From the NCBI GenBank assembly GCA_021292105.1, contig CM037861.1:50157920-50221919 (forward strand): a stretch of 64,000 nucleotides of DNA. Direction: 5' to 3'. Below are positions 13,401 to 28,400 of the stretch, piece by piece. The notes below the pieces were generated by a model, which did not search any database, had not been told where the DNA came from, and saw only the letters and a program-made list of their open reading frames with translations. This stretch comes from Anadara kagoshimensis. Its lineage: Eukaryota > Mollusca > Bivalvia > Arcoida > Arcidae. Position 1 is the stretch's first letter; every line of letters begins with the position of its first letter. Made by a program: the position numbers and the translations under genes.

Positions 13401-16400
13401 GACCAGATAATGACATGGGGTTTTCAGTTTTGACATATTCTTGTAATTACCTTCAAAATGGTGTCAAGGTCAATTATGAAGGTCATGACCTAATTTTTTA
13501 CCTTTCTAATATTATTTATTATGTGGAAAACTATAAACTTTTTATATAGGCATGTATATTAGAATGTTGTAGGTATTGATACAACGATCATTTTGATGTA
13601 TAGAAAAAGGTCATGGGTCCAAAGGTCAAGGTCACAGTAGCAAAACAATGCCAAAATGGTTAATTATCTCGAAAACTGTAAACTTTTTGTATAGGCATGT
13701 ATATTGGAATGTTGTTGGTTTTAATGTAACGATCATATTGATATATAGATTAAGGTCATTGGTTCAAAGGTCAAGGTCACAGATGCGAAAGAATACTGAA
13801 ATGGTCCATTATCTTGAAAACTATTAACTTTTTGTATAAGCATGTATATTAGAATGTTGTAGGTATTGATACAACGATCATTTTGATGTATAGAAAAAGG
13901 TCATTGGTCCAAAGGTCAAGGTCACAGTAGCAAAACAATACCAAAATGGTTAATTATCTTGAAAACTATAAACTTTTTGTATAGGCATGTATATTGAAAT
14001 GTTGTTGGTTTTGATGTAACGATCATTTTGATATACAGATTTAGGTCATTGGTTTAAAGGTCAAGGTCACAGATGCGAAAGAATACTGAAATGGTTCATT
14101 ATCTTGAAAACTATGAACTTTTTGTATGAGCATGTATATAAGAATGTTGTAGGTATTGACACAACGGTCATTTTGATGTATAGAAAAAGGTCATGGGTCC
14201 AAAGGTCAAGGTCACAGTAGCAAATCAACACCAAAATGGTAAATTATCTTGAAAACTATAAACTTTTTGTATAGGCATGTACATTGTAATATTGTTGGTA
14301 TTGATGTAATGATCATTTTGATATATAGATTAAGGTCATTGGTTCAAAGGTCATGGTCACAGATGCGAAAGAATACTGAAATGGTTAATTATCTTGAAAA
14401 CTATTAACTTTTTGTATAGTCATGTATATTAGAATGTTGTAGGTATTGATACAACGATCATTTTGATGTATAGAAAAAGGTCATGGGTTCAAAGGTCAAG
14501 GTCACAGTAGCAAATCAATACCAAAATGGTTAATTATCTTGAAAACTATAAACTTTTTGTATAGGCATGTATATTGGAATATTGTTGGTATTGATGTAAC
14601 AATCATTTTGATATATAGATTAAGGTCATTTGTTCAAAGGTCAAGGTCACAGATGCGAAAGAATACTGAAATGGTTCATTATCTTGAAAACTATTAACTT
14701 TTTGTATAGGCATGTATATTAGAATGTTGTAGGTATTGATACAACGATCATTTTGATGTACAGAAAAAAGTCATGGGTCCAAAGGTCACGGTCATGGTTG
14801 CAAAGAATACCAAAAAGGTTCATTATCTGGAAAACTATGAACTTTTTGTATAGGCATGTATATTAGAATATTGTTGGTATTGATGCAATGATCATTTTAA
14901 TATATAGATTATGGTCATTGGTTTGACGGTAAAGGTCACAGATGCGAGTAGCAAGTTTCATAAATACCTAAATATCTACATCAGAGTTATTGCTCCTTAA
15001 ATGTAGTATTTATTGTGTTTTTGTGCTGTTAACGGCCCAGGTGAGCGGTACAGGCCCTATTGGGCCTCTTGTTTAAATTTAGTTGCAATGACGTCATGAA
15101 AATTTATACTGAAATACCCAGTGTATTTGCAGAATTGCGCACAGAATTTCTGATTGACGTATTTTCGAGCTTCAGTGGTGGTTTTCAGTCACTTTTTTGG
15201 CAAAGTAAAATGTTTTGAATTATAAAGATTTTTTCACTCCAATCAAGATTTTAGGTCTCAATAGTTCAATATCTTTTTCATGTTTTAAATGTAGCTATTG
15301 ATAATATTTCCCAGACTCTGATCTTGCATTTTCGAAGTATCATCTTTGACTCTTATTTGGGATAATAAGGTCTTGTTCTTCTGCTATTCGAAGTAATAAT
15401 GTTTCTGAATATTATTATATCTATCATAATTATTATTCCATAGTGACTAGGAATATAAAATAATCTAATTTATGAAGAAATTTGCATAAAAATAATAAAA
15501 TTTATATACTTACTATAACATCGAGAAGTACAAACACAACATTCCTAGTGTACGGCACGATAATGTTAATTTTTGCAAGTTTGCCAAAAAAAACTTCAGC
15601 AATATCGTAAAAAATCATGACGTTATTGTTAATTTTGGCCATATTTTTGCATCAGATTACGTCTTTAAAGTTTTATACCGAAAATTCAAGCAAGGGGACA
15701 TATGTATTTCTTTACATTTTCAGTAAATTTAAATTCAGAGCTACATTATGTTAGTTTTTCAAAAACTTGTAGGACAAACTGTTTTTTTTTGCTACACTTT
15801 TCCCTATTTTTCAGAGCCTGAAAAGTTTTTTTGCTACACTTTTCCCTATTTTTCAGAGCCTGAAAAGTTGCGATTTCCTATTAATCCTATGTTAAAATCC
15901 TGACATTTTTTACATTTTTGACGCTTTATAGCTAAAAAAGTAAAAAGGGAACCCCTATATTTTTTTACATTTTCAGATACGCCTCAAAAAGTTTCACAAG
16001 TATGGAAAAAAATCAGAAACTTGTAGGATAGTGCCTATTTGTACCACTTGGCCTTAAGGGGTCAACACTAACACTAGCCCGCTAGCCAGAGGCTAGTAAA
16101 AATTGGTCAGTGCTAGTGAATTTTGTATTACCAGTAGCCCATTGGGCTACAGTGTCAAACCCTGTGAGTGTTCAAATACATGTACCCTCTTCTTAATTTG
16201 ATTGCCATTTACAGTTCCAATTATCTGAAACTTTAGATAAACTAATTTCATTTTCTTGTGGATGTCAAGATATATAAAAAAATGTATATGAACTTCTTTA
16301 TAGCAACAAAGACTTTGAAAAATTCAAAGCTGACAGTGCTGCACCAGAAATAGATACAAAACATGAAGAAAAATCTGTAAAACATTCAGAAGAAGACGAG

Positions 16401-19400
16401 GAATCTGAAGAAGAAGAAGGGGACAAGAAGAAAAAGAAAAAAGTGGGATTTAGGGATAGAAGGGTATATCTTTATTATTTTTGTAATTTTCTGACTGATG
16501 TAAAACCAATAAACAGCTTACCTAAAATAGTAAGACCTTTGAACATCTTGTTATGTGAATAGACAGGCCTAGAAGCTTTTACCTTGGATATAGAAACGGG
16601 GTATTAATTTGGCTGATCTGAAATCTTAGCTTTTATTAAAGGTCACAGGAATCAGCAATATTTTAATCTTTTCTTCATGAACCCAAAGGCATTGGAGTTT
16701 GAAACTTCAGATATAGGCCAGCTGACCTGCATTCAAAATCAACAGTTGACTAAAAGTGTTTAATGCCTCAGTCAAGAATATTTCACTTATATTGAGAAGT
16801 GCAGTGGTTTGTTCAAAATCAAGGTCACGGTGACATGAAGTAGTAAACCGTTAAACATCTCGCTGTCATAAACTTAAAGATCTAGAAATTTTAAACTTCA
16901 TAAAAAGTATAAAACACTACCAAGTTTGCAAAGCCAACTGACCTTAGCCTTTGTTTAAGAGGTCATTCTGATTACTTTGCATATATATTAGGGGTTTATT
17001 ATTAATGTTATTAATTATAAACTTGTCTTATCTTTTGTAGGTTATTGAGTATGAAAATCGTATTAGAGCATATTCAACTCCTGACAAGATCTTTCGATAC
17101 TTTGCAACTTTGCGGATCGCTGGTCACAGTGAGGTTATGATGACCCCAGAAGACTTTGTTCGTTCTATAACTCCTGGGATGAAGCAGCCTGATGGTATGT
17201 AACAATGACTTGGTGTCAAGTCTTGAGATAATTGTTATGTCTCCCTCCCTTTATTGACTTAACTGGAAGGTACTATACTGTAATCTATCTTGTTATTGTA
17301 TTAATTTTTCTACTGCTTTCCTCAGAATCTGCAGACATTTTGTAGCAACAAATTTCAGCTTGCCTACAGGTACTTTACTGTAGTCATAAGCAATGTAACC
17401 TAGCTTTGGCAGACCCAGAGAGTTCTGATGAATGGACTGGTGGTGTGTGTCACTTGTTCAAATTGCAGAATTTTTGGCCACCTTTTGAAAATTTTCTTGA
17501 CCCTTTAGTTTGATGTGCCTGAATGCATTGTCCCACGTCAACCAAAATGGAGCCCCCTTTTTTAAATTGCTGGTTCCGCCACTGCATAGTAATCAGTTTG
17601 TTTTTTGATAATGTTGATTATATATTTCAGGTCTTGGTTTGGACCAGTTTAAAGTTTTTGATCCACAGGTATGTATAACTTTGCAATTATCCATACAAGG
17701 TAAATTATGACGTGTAATTTTGAGATTGAAATTCCACATTGGAATATAATAGACATTTATGTAACATTATACATGTAATGACTTTTTTTATATACATACA
17801 TCTTTACATGAAATTTTACATGTATTTGTTACTTGTTTGTTGTGACAATTATTGCCTCATGTACAAAAATAACTTAATGATTACTCAGTAAAATATATGT
17901 CGTCAAACTTTGGTAATTCGAAGTTAGTTAAAGGGTCTTTATTATTGGTTAAAAAAAATTAAATGAATTTTAGATTTTTAATGCAACTTGCCATGAATGT
18001 TTATTAATTCTAGAAATTATACAGTGTATTGCATGGATATTCTGGTTAAAGGTCAAGGTCATAACATTTAGAAAACAAAATTTTGGGGTTGCTGTTAACA
18101 CTGTCATGTCCTTTTTATAACTCTTAAAAGGTATAAGGATTTTAATCAAACTTGCTAAAATATTTGTCAGTTGATGTGCAAAGGTCAATGCACGGAGGTC
18201 TGGGTCAATGTCACTAGTCATATTCACCGTCTTCAACAGTATATGTATAAAGAAACTTGCCATGAACTTTTGTCGTATTGAGATGTGCAGGACAGAACTT
18301 TTAATATCTTGAGGCTTAGGAAATTCTAACTTCGAAATAACTGCAGTTCGACTATATATATAAATATAAGCCTACATAAGCCAGATCTATTAAATTTGAC
18401 AAAGATAATATATTCATGTCTAACTCAGTAAATGCCTGCTTTGTAGTCTACTGTTTCAATATTGAGTTCTATCTCTGGTTTCGTTTCTGTTTCATTTTGT
18501 TTAGTAGATGTCCAGTTAAAATATGTCAGCGATCTAGATCAGTCCGGTCCAATTATGCCATCTAAAGTTTTAGTTTTAGACATAGCTTCCTGAAAGTCAT
18601 ATGTTACCTGATATCCATTTCATTTGGTTCAAAAGTGAATTTAGAGTTTTATGTTCAGGCCAAACAAAACTTTTAAGTCAGACTTTTGTTCATTCTTCCT
18701 TTGTAAAACCGATGGCTTCATGTTTTCAATTGTTCTTTTATCTTCAATTTGTCGTTGTCTAGCATCAAATACATGTACCAATATCTGACTTTCAAAATTG
18801 CTCTCATTTTGTTATAATACCTGTCTTAACAGAAAATACTTCTATATTACCAGTAATCTAAGTAATACGATTTCTATCCTAATTAAAGGTTAAAAAGTGG
18901 CTTCTTTTTTAATAAGTTCTCAAAAATTAAAAACAAAAAACCTTCAATAATCAATAATCTATGACGTTCGTTTAAACAAAATTTTAAGAATTTGACATGC
19001 AGAAATTCTTTCTGTAGTAGGATTTAGTGTCTAACATATTCAATCTATCATAAACGTTGTGATAGTGTATTTTGTTTTATGATGTTTATGATTTAACCTG
19101 CTGCATTATTTGCACACAGATTAGTTATATATCTCCACTAATTATCCTTTGTTATAATCCTATCACCTAGATGGACTCATTGGTAAGACATTGATGTCAC
19201 CTGCAAGCACCAAAATATTGTTTATTTTTCATTTATTTATTATTGTATTAAGTTGTTTATTACATTATAACAATCTCCTAATTAAATTTTTTCAATCTTT
19301 TCTAGTGGCACTGTAGTCTTACCTGTTTGTGTGTGCCTGTTGGATGTTTCAACAGATGTAACACGGCAGACATTTTACAACTTAAACAAACTATAACTTT

Positions 19401-22400
19401 TTCTCACTATAGTGTGCCACCCACCCGCCTTTTAGATTGGACTCTGATGCACATACATCATTTATGAGACACTTAACACCAATTTTTAAAACTTATATAG
19501 GATTAATAGGATTAAGGGGTTTTAATAGAAATAAGGCAGACAAAAAACTTGGGGGAGGGGGGGGGGGCTTTAAAAACAAACAAAACAAAAAACAAAAACT
19601 TTTTTTTCACCATTTTTCCCAGAATTCGTTTTTGGTCTTCATTTAAAAATTGTTAGGACTTTTATTATGATTGACATTTAGCATGTTGATGGTACATCTT
19701 CACATGTATTTACAATTTTTTTCTGTTTTTATTTTTGTATGTTAATTTCTTGTCAATAACAATGATTGGCTGGGATAGTGTTTTACTCCACAGTCAAGAT
19801 TATTTCCCTTATATTCACATGTTCTGTTCTAGAATAGCGTGACAGGGGGAACCAGAAAACTAACAACCTTTTGCAAGCTGACAATTTGACTTGTAAATTT
19901 TCACAAAACTAGCATCTACCTCATTGGGATTTTAAAATAGGCAGTGAGAGACAATGTGTTAAGCTGAGACTTTAGACATCTTCGACACTGAAGTCCCAAA
20001 TAAGAATGAGAATGAATTATGCATATAGGTAGACTTTTACTTTGCAAAACTATAAGCTCAGTAAATTATATGATTTCTGAAAGAAGATGTTCTTAGCATA
20101 TGTTTAACTTTGCATAATTTGCAATTAAATTGAGCCTAAACTCTAAAGTAGACCTGAACTTGCTATGAAAATTTCTCATTTCTTATATTAAAATGGTTAC
20201 TTAAACTGCCTACCATTAATTACATATTTAAAACTGATCCTATTATAACAGACTCAATAACTGAGAATTATAATTTTACCAATTTTTTATATTTTCCCCC
20301 TCAGAAAATTCCAAGAAAATTGATTTTCAAGAAAAACAACTTTATTACATGCTTTAAATCATAAGTTAAGATATCACTTATATATGACAGTGTACAATAG
20401 AATTAAATGTTGTTAATGATAACTACCAGTAAATACAAAAGTATTGGAAGATTTAATATGGAGATTGTGATGGACTAACTTCACTGTTTGTGTCAGGTCC
20501 TTTAAGGGGACAATGATTGTATACATATGTAGTGTTGATAGTAGATCAAGACCAGTTATGTATAGTTACATTATCAGGACAGAATAATATATACCATTGT
20601 TCTGTGGATTTATTGGCACATGTACATGGAAACTGGGGACATTCGAAAATCAGGGATTTTATGTGATGTACATACATGCCTTAACTCAAAAATGGAAACC
20701 CGAGACATGAGGCAATCCAGAATTTTATGTGAAAATCCAGGACATAATTTTTGCCAGTCAAGAGACATTTTTATCAGAAACATGATGTGTGCATATGCTT
20801 GGGCAGGTGTTTTGGCATGGGGGGTGGGGTGGGGGTAGGGTTTGGTTGGTTTGGCAGTTCACACAAGCATTCTTTATTATCTTACTCTTCCTGTTCATTA
20901 ACAAAGAAATTACCTTTACATCTTCTTATAAACCAATAGCTTAGTGTTTAGAAAAAGTTTTTATTCAAATGGTAACTGATTTTGAAGTCACTAATGAAGG
21001 TTTTGATAGGAATTAATAATTAATTAATTATGTTTTTTATTAAGGTATTTTCAATGTTATTGTATTTTAAACACTATTGAAGTGTTATCCAACCCAAAGA
21101 GAGAGGTTATTGACTAAAAAGATACAAAATGTTGTCTGCGGCCAAAGATGGCTCAAATATATCTTTGATTTGAACCTTGTATGTCATATACGTGTATTTC
21201 TCTTAGTTTCTGCAATACACATAATGTTTAACTCACCTTAACTCACCTTTAAGATATGAGGTGATAACATCTGTGTAACACAAATGACATTAACTTTCTT
21301 TTATAACAACATCTTTACCCATCTGTAAACTATAGTAAAACTTTTCATATAGTTTTAAGTTCTCTTTATTATTGTAGATCATAAGTATAAAACTCAAGAT
21401 GATTAATTTCAACTAACAAATTTAATTGTCTGTCTATCTGTCATTTCATATATTCACTTTTCATTTGGGCTATATCAATATTATGCATCAGATCACAGTG
21501 ATATGCAGCATACAACCAGGGACCACAACTTGGTATTTACAGAGTTAGTGCCCTTTAAATAGCTAGGGAGTATCGGTTCTTTCCAACGATTCTAATTAAG
21601 AAGTACATATAGTGACATATTCTGTACCAGGAAACTGCAATGAATACATTATTGTAAGCTATGTCAAGTACATAGATATTGGATTTCAGAACAAGGCTTA
21701 AAATAATTAAACTTTCTTTCTCTCTTGCTTCAGCTTTTGTTATGCCAAAAGTTTAGGAGTTATAAAAAAGACACTAGTTTATTTTCCAGTAAAAAAAATG
21801 CATTCCATTCCTAATGTAATTCCTAACAATAAAAAGTGTCTTAAGTTTGAGATTGTTGATCTTGTATTTGGCCTTTTCAAGCTAAATTGATTAAATATAA
21901 GTTACCATGGTATTATCTGTCATCTTCATGGATGAAGCTTAACTTTTTTTGAGTAAGGGGTCTAGCTCACTTCAGAAAAGAAGTTGCAATAGTAATAAAT
22001 AGCTAAAATGTGTAAATAATTAGGGGCCCAGAGCCAATGGCTACTGGGCCCCTGCTAATCTTCATCCCTGAATTCTTCCTAACTGTTAGCATCATACATA
22101 TAAACATTTTTAATGGCAATGTTTTTTAAAGTAATGCAATTCTATATTTTTACAAAGGAGAAACAATCGGTGAGTGAGCCAATTGAAATAGCTTCATTAG
22201 TAGCTGTACATGAGCTATTTAGTGTGCACTTAACTGTAGGGATTTATATATACATGTATTTACTTTTCCTCTGTCTGCTGTATAAACTCGCAAATAACAC
22301 GGACAATCTTGGTTATTTCTGAATATTATGTTATATTACATCTATGTATAAATTGAAAATACATGTATATGTACAAAATGTAGAATAGATCTACATGTCT

Positions 22401-25400
22401 TTAAAAAAATTAATAACTAAAAAATTGAAATGTTTGAATAACTGAAAGTTGTGAACTGTTTGAATAACCATATAAAGAAATAATTGATTAACTGAAAGTT
22501 GTGAACTGTTTGAATAACTATAAAATCTTTGTGGTCCATTGTCTGTTGGTGTATAGCTAATTACAACTTAACCCTCAATGTTGGTTTTTATTAATGTCCA
22601 AACTGGACAAATTTGTACTTGCACTACATTAGTTACAAAGTATTTTATACTGACAGTTTGACTTCTGACTTAAGTATTCACTCTTATCATTCATCAATTT
22701 GTTTTAGGTAAGCTTGCCTGTATGAAATACAGTAGAGATTTGCATCAACATTGGCATACAATGTAAAAGCTTTGGTTAAAAATGTGAAGGAATGCTATAC
22801 TGTTTACTGACAGTTCTTGTTGGTTTAATTTATTGATATTCACTGCTGACATTTTTGGCAACCTTATTCATTAAATATATTGTATGTCTCATATTTATTA
22901 GTTTCACTTGTTCTTTTTCCGTGATCCCTTCTAATCGTATACACTGCATACTGTTGACCTTGAAGTTAGAGTAACTTTTTTACTTGCCAACTTTATGCAC
23001 TTGAATGAAAGGATACTGTTTTCTTGGTTACATTTTACTTGAAAATCCTTTAAAAATTATTTCTGGAACAATTCACAAAAATTGCTATTTCATCATGTTC
23101 ATATAATTCTAAAATGCAAAAAAAGCTTTCATTATTAAAGCTAGATATATCTAGATACTGCTAAGTGGTGATATACCATTTATTTACCTTGCATCAGAGT
23201 AGAGAAAGCAAAAAGGGAAATATTTTATAGATATTCAACTGCACAGGTACAAATCATTAGTTCATTTACTTTTATGAACTAAGTCATTGCAAATAATATA
23301 TTCTAGCTACAGTGATTTTGTTTCGGTTTTTAAGAACTACCTTCTATCTGTTAAATTGGGAAAAATTTAATCTGTTTTCATATTGTTATTCGTTTATCAC
23401 TGTCGTTTTGGGAATTCTATTAGTAAAGTTGTGAAATTTTTAGTAATTTTTCCCTAGGGGAAGCTTCGAAAAAACAAAATCACTGGGCGATATCTCTTTT
23501 AAGTGGCAAAATGCTATTTCGTTGGGTGAAATGAATAAATTATTGATTTTTTTACCCAGCCAATTGAACATCCTAAACATTGTAATATATGTCCTTTTTG
23601 CTTTCTTCAATAAGTGTAAATACACAGATATTGGTTAAGTTTGCTAGTCTATTTTTTATTGGGTTTTCTTTACTTCTCTTAGCTCACCTAGGCAGTAGGC
23701 ACTTATGTCTTGGATAAAGGGATTCATTACATTTATGACATTTTGTCAGTACATATTTCTTCTGCAACAAACCTAAATAGACCTATATGAACTATGTAGT
23801 ATTACAATGGGGCCCATGTGGTTACCAAGTATGGTGTAGGGAAAATTTGTTTTCTTAAAAGTCTCAGTACTTCAAAAATAAGTTGAATAGTATTTGGGCT
23901 AGAAGATATTATATGCCTAATAATCTTGAATTCCTGTCTTTCAATAAAGAATCTAAATTGGATTTTAACAGAAAAAGGGTTTGAATTCTTGAAATACTAC
24001 ATGTGTAATATAACATTGTTGTGGGTGAATGTTTAAAATGTTGCTTTATTCACATAACAGTAAATCCTGTCTAAAGTGAACGCCTGTCTTTCCAAAATTT
24101 TTATTCAGTTTAGACAATGTTTGATAAACATTGGATTAATTTAATAAACAATATAAATGTTATTTCTTTAAAAAGTTCAGTTTAGGCAGGTTTTGTGTTT
24201 ACTTGGGGGTTCTGTTTTCACAGGTTGCACTGTAACACAGTTATAGTAAGAACATGCATATTTGTAGAGAAAACTTTGATTTATTTGTAGACAAAACTTT
24301 GTTAGAATTTAAATCACATTAAGTAGCGTCGTTGATTTAAATTATGAAAAAAGGTTTTATTTTGTAAGGTTTTGGGGAATTTTTGCTAAAAATATTAATT
24401 ATATTTGTAAAGTTAGCTTGTTGTCAATTTAAAAACAGATCTATACATATATTGAAATTTGTTTCTGATTTCTATTTTGGCTAATCAACAATTCAAGGAG
24501 AGATTCTGTTGTAGTGATGGACATTTAAATACAAAAGTCACAGCTTTGATAACTCTGGAGGTTTAAGGTAGTTTGATCTTGGCTTCTAGTTTAATAATTA
24601 AAAGTATATCTAACAAAAACTGTGGATACCAAATAATGATTCCGTTAAATTAGTATTTTGGGCTGCTAGAATTATGTACTCTGTTACTACTTCTGAAACC
24701 AGATAGAGAAATCTCAACCCCAAGTTCTAATACTGTATATTTGATCCAGAATGAGGATTATGACTCTTTGAAGTTAAAAATGGCAAATTCTTGTGGGACT
24801 AATTCTCTAAAATTATTGAACAAAAGTTCACAAAACTTGTTAGACAGTATCAAAAGTCAAGATGATTTGATTAATTGTCAGGGTTTGATGTCTACATGTG
24901 GCCCGAATAGGAAAAGCGCATATTCTTAACCCAAATTCTTTGCCAATTTTCCATGGAGTTATGGCCTTTAGAAGTTGTCAATGGGAAATTCTGGAGTGAA
25001 TTTCTAAAACTATTTATCGAAAGTTTGCAAAACCTAATAATATCATTGATAATAGGAGAAGTACAATCTGAGTTTGTTGCTATGTTTTCTTGGAGTTATG
25101 GTCTTTTGGAAATTATTGTTAAGAGTAATTGATATAAAGTAACAGCAATGGGGGGTGTTCATATTATTGAACATAAGTGAAAATATAAAAATATCTATTT
25201 GCAGGGATCATTATTCACTGAATTTGCTTGTTTATTTGGAAATATCATAAACCTACAGCTTTCTGCAACTACATTGTGTACATCTGTATTCAATACATTC
25301 AGTATTTGCATTTTGATTCTGCTTGTTAGCAATACAGAAGAGCTTATGTCATATATACCAAAGTGCTGTCCAAGTTCTTTTGTCAGAGTGTTTTAATGAA

Positions 25401-28400
25401 CAAATGGAAAAGTATTTGGATAACCATAGTCCTGCTGAATTCTTATGTTACCTATGATGATTATTGTAGACGCCAGTAAGTCATCAAACGTCACTCTTTT
25501 GTAAAATTAAATTCAGACAGTGAAAAATGGCAGGTAGTCAGGTACTTATGGATTAGCATCCCACATGCTTTGACCGAATTGGTACAGATCTTTATAATAC
25601 ACTGAATAGGGAGATGGTTGGGCAAGAGAGTTGCTGGAAACATTTTTGGAAAAAATATTTTTAAATAAAATTTATGCAACTAATTTATTAAAACAATATT
25701 TCAAACTAACACCATTTTTTTAGAGCTTTCTAGGGCACTTGCTTCATAAACTTTCACTGATTTCTTAGTTCATCATAGTTTTTAAACTAAAAGAATTCTT
25801 ACATAAATCTCAGAGGCAATTGAATTTGTGGACACTTTCTCAATTTGTACAGTAAAACCTGTCCTTACTTGACTTTAGTTAAGTAAGAGTCTTTGTAACA
25901 TGTGTAATTTATGTCTAGAAAGGTTATGTCTAGATGGTTCACATGCATTTTTGCTAAACTGAAACCTTTTAATTTGAATACCAACATAGTTTCATGTTAT
26001 TAATTTATTGGTGAAAAATTCAGAAGTGAGATTGATAGCAGTATGTAACACTTCAGACTCTTTTTTTGTTATCAAATTTAGGGTCAGCACACTTTAGACT
26101 CTTTGTTGCACACTCAGGCACTTTTTGTTACCAGATTTATGGTCAGCTTTGACTTAAAACATTCTGCTTAAGATTGCATTCTAATATTATTGTAAATGAA
26201 CAGCTTTTTAACAATAAGTAGATGGTTATGTAGAGAACCTAGAAGTGGCACATACATGTACTGATATTTGCTGTTTGTGTGTTGAATTGTTTTTAAAATT
26301 AGTTTGTGGTGTGAATTTAGAATTTGTACTCATGTAGGCACAACAAAACCTGTTTAAACCTACCATCTTTAGGACTAAAGATTTTGTTTGAATTAAATAG
26401 GATTCTGGTCTACATACTTTAATTTGCTAAGGAAGATTATTGGTATGTCCTTGTAACTACATTGTAAGTCCAGTTTAGACAGATTTCTGCTAACTGACAG
26501 TTTGGTTTAAACAGATTGCACTGTTGTCGAAACTTGTTTTTTTTTGTAACTTGTAATTGTTAATCAGTAGTAGCTTATCTTATAGATGCATTAGTATTAA
26601 GTTTGATTGACTGTGAGGTACAAAAACGCTTGTGTTATACACTTGGGCATCAGCATTAACATTGTCAACCAACATTTTTGGTTTAAAGTTTGAAAGACTA
26701 GATCCATCATTATATTTCAGTAAAACTATTATTACGGGAGTATTGGTACATGGGAAGGGGGGGGGGGGGGGGGTAATAGTAATAAAAGTCTAGAGAATTA
26801 ATAGTTCTACTTAAGCTCTAAAATTAATCTATATAGAATTTATACATTTATTGTATCATTTGAAGCTTTCAGTGAGTTCACTATTTCAAAGCTTAGTTGA
26901 ATGCTGTTAATTTAAAGTGATTTACTGTTAGTAATGTAGTATTTTTCACAGAAGTCCACTTTATTTAATGTTTAAAATGAATCACAAATCTAACAAACTT
27001 TTTGAAAAAAAACCCAACTATTTAGCATTGAAGATCCTGTTTTTCATACTGAAAAAGAATAAGTGCTTGTAATGTTGACCCTCGTCTCAAAGCAAAACTT
27101 TCTTCAGTCCAGTCATAGGGATTAGTAATTAATAGTGGTAGTTAAGTTTAATGTATACAACATGTATACTTGGTTTAGATGTGTTTTTTAGAAGAAAATC
27201 TGCTATTACCTTACTATAAAGTTGAATCCGAGTTTAAGCTATTTAGATTGATGTTTTATGTTGAAGTACTGTATATATAGATTTCTGTCTTGTTTTGGTT
27301 ATTTTCTGCACCATGGTGATTTTATTTTTAGTGGAAGGTGTGTTAAAAAGAATTGAAAAAAAGCCAAATTTAAAGTAGATTTCAATGTAGATGGTATATG
27401 TTAAAATGAGAAACATTAGTCAATTACAGTAAAACAGGAATATAACAAACAGGCTTACGATGAATACATGGATAGTACAAAGTCAGACATTGAGCCAATC
27501 TTTCCTCTATATAAGTCTATTCATAACAATTTAACAAAGTCGCTTTACAACAAAGTTAAAAGTAGAGTCTTCAGGGCTTCATTATAAACATGTTTTACTG
27601 TATATTAAATGTTTCCCTTTGTCAAAAAAAAAAAAAAGAAAAAAGAAAAAAAAGAAATTAAAATAAATAAGTTAATTAAAAAAAGGTAGCTTTAAGTTAA
27701 GAGATAATTGACCAATGGTTCTTGTTAAAACATTAACATGTTAGTAAATTAGTTATTTAATTTGAGTGAAGCTTCACTTATTTATTTATGATATGGCTAC
27801 ATACATTTTATCATCTTGTTTGTCAATGCTAATAGAAGGATGATCTCAAAGCTATCAGAGCGTTGGTGAGTTGCTTAATAGAATTGCGATTTTTTTGCAG
27901 ATTTTTTAATTAACACTTTTTTGCCTTTTAATTGTTTGTACTACTAACTGAACTATCCTATACTATATTATTCATGACTGAATTTTTATTACTAATTACT
28001 TACATGAAAATATGTATATTGATGTACAGTATTAAAATTTTATTGTTAAAAGGACATTTTTGTTATGAACAAGACCACAGTATGATTATAATGATGGTGA
28101 CTGTTTTATTTTTGTATGGCATAGTGTAGCAGAGGCGTAACCCTGCTGTCACATTGATTTTGCTGCATGTTCATCTCATCATGAAATAAATATGTATTGG
28201 TAATGTACCCTGGAAATAAATGTGAACGAAAAATATATCTGTTCTATTGTCAGATGTGAATTACCAGGTATAAATATAACAGGAAAGAGAAAAAAAGTGC
28301 AGCGCTGGATCATTGATTGATCCCGGGACCTACTGCACTATAGGCGAGTGCTCTACCACTGAGTTACCCAGACTGCTACATCAAAATTATCAGACATGTA

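Larger units (their letters stand above)
10476..16303 (+). other. MICU1 intron 1 (5.8 kb), mostly transposon-derived
   Basis: Contains a decayed array-element relic (about 10535-12390), a hAT-like element inserted in it (about 11828-12293), a 15-base C run (11487-11501), a repeat with GCGGAGCGGGGACATT (about 12655-12880) and a full array element (12957-15074). It also holds a tandem duplication (15787-15869) and a CTAGCC-rich palindromic stretch (about 16060-16165). No additional MICU1 exon was recognised. Confidence 0.7.

Noticed and set aside
12957-15074. Could the tandem ~145-bp units be a CRISPR array?
   Set aside because: Units are contiguous satellite-type repeats without unique spacers, in an animal genome and inside a transposon.
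28290-28383. A functional tRNA gene on the minus strand
   Set aside because: A-box is good but the B-box and acceptor stem are degraded, and T-rich sequence follows as in SINEs.
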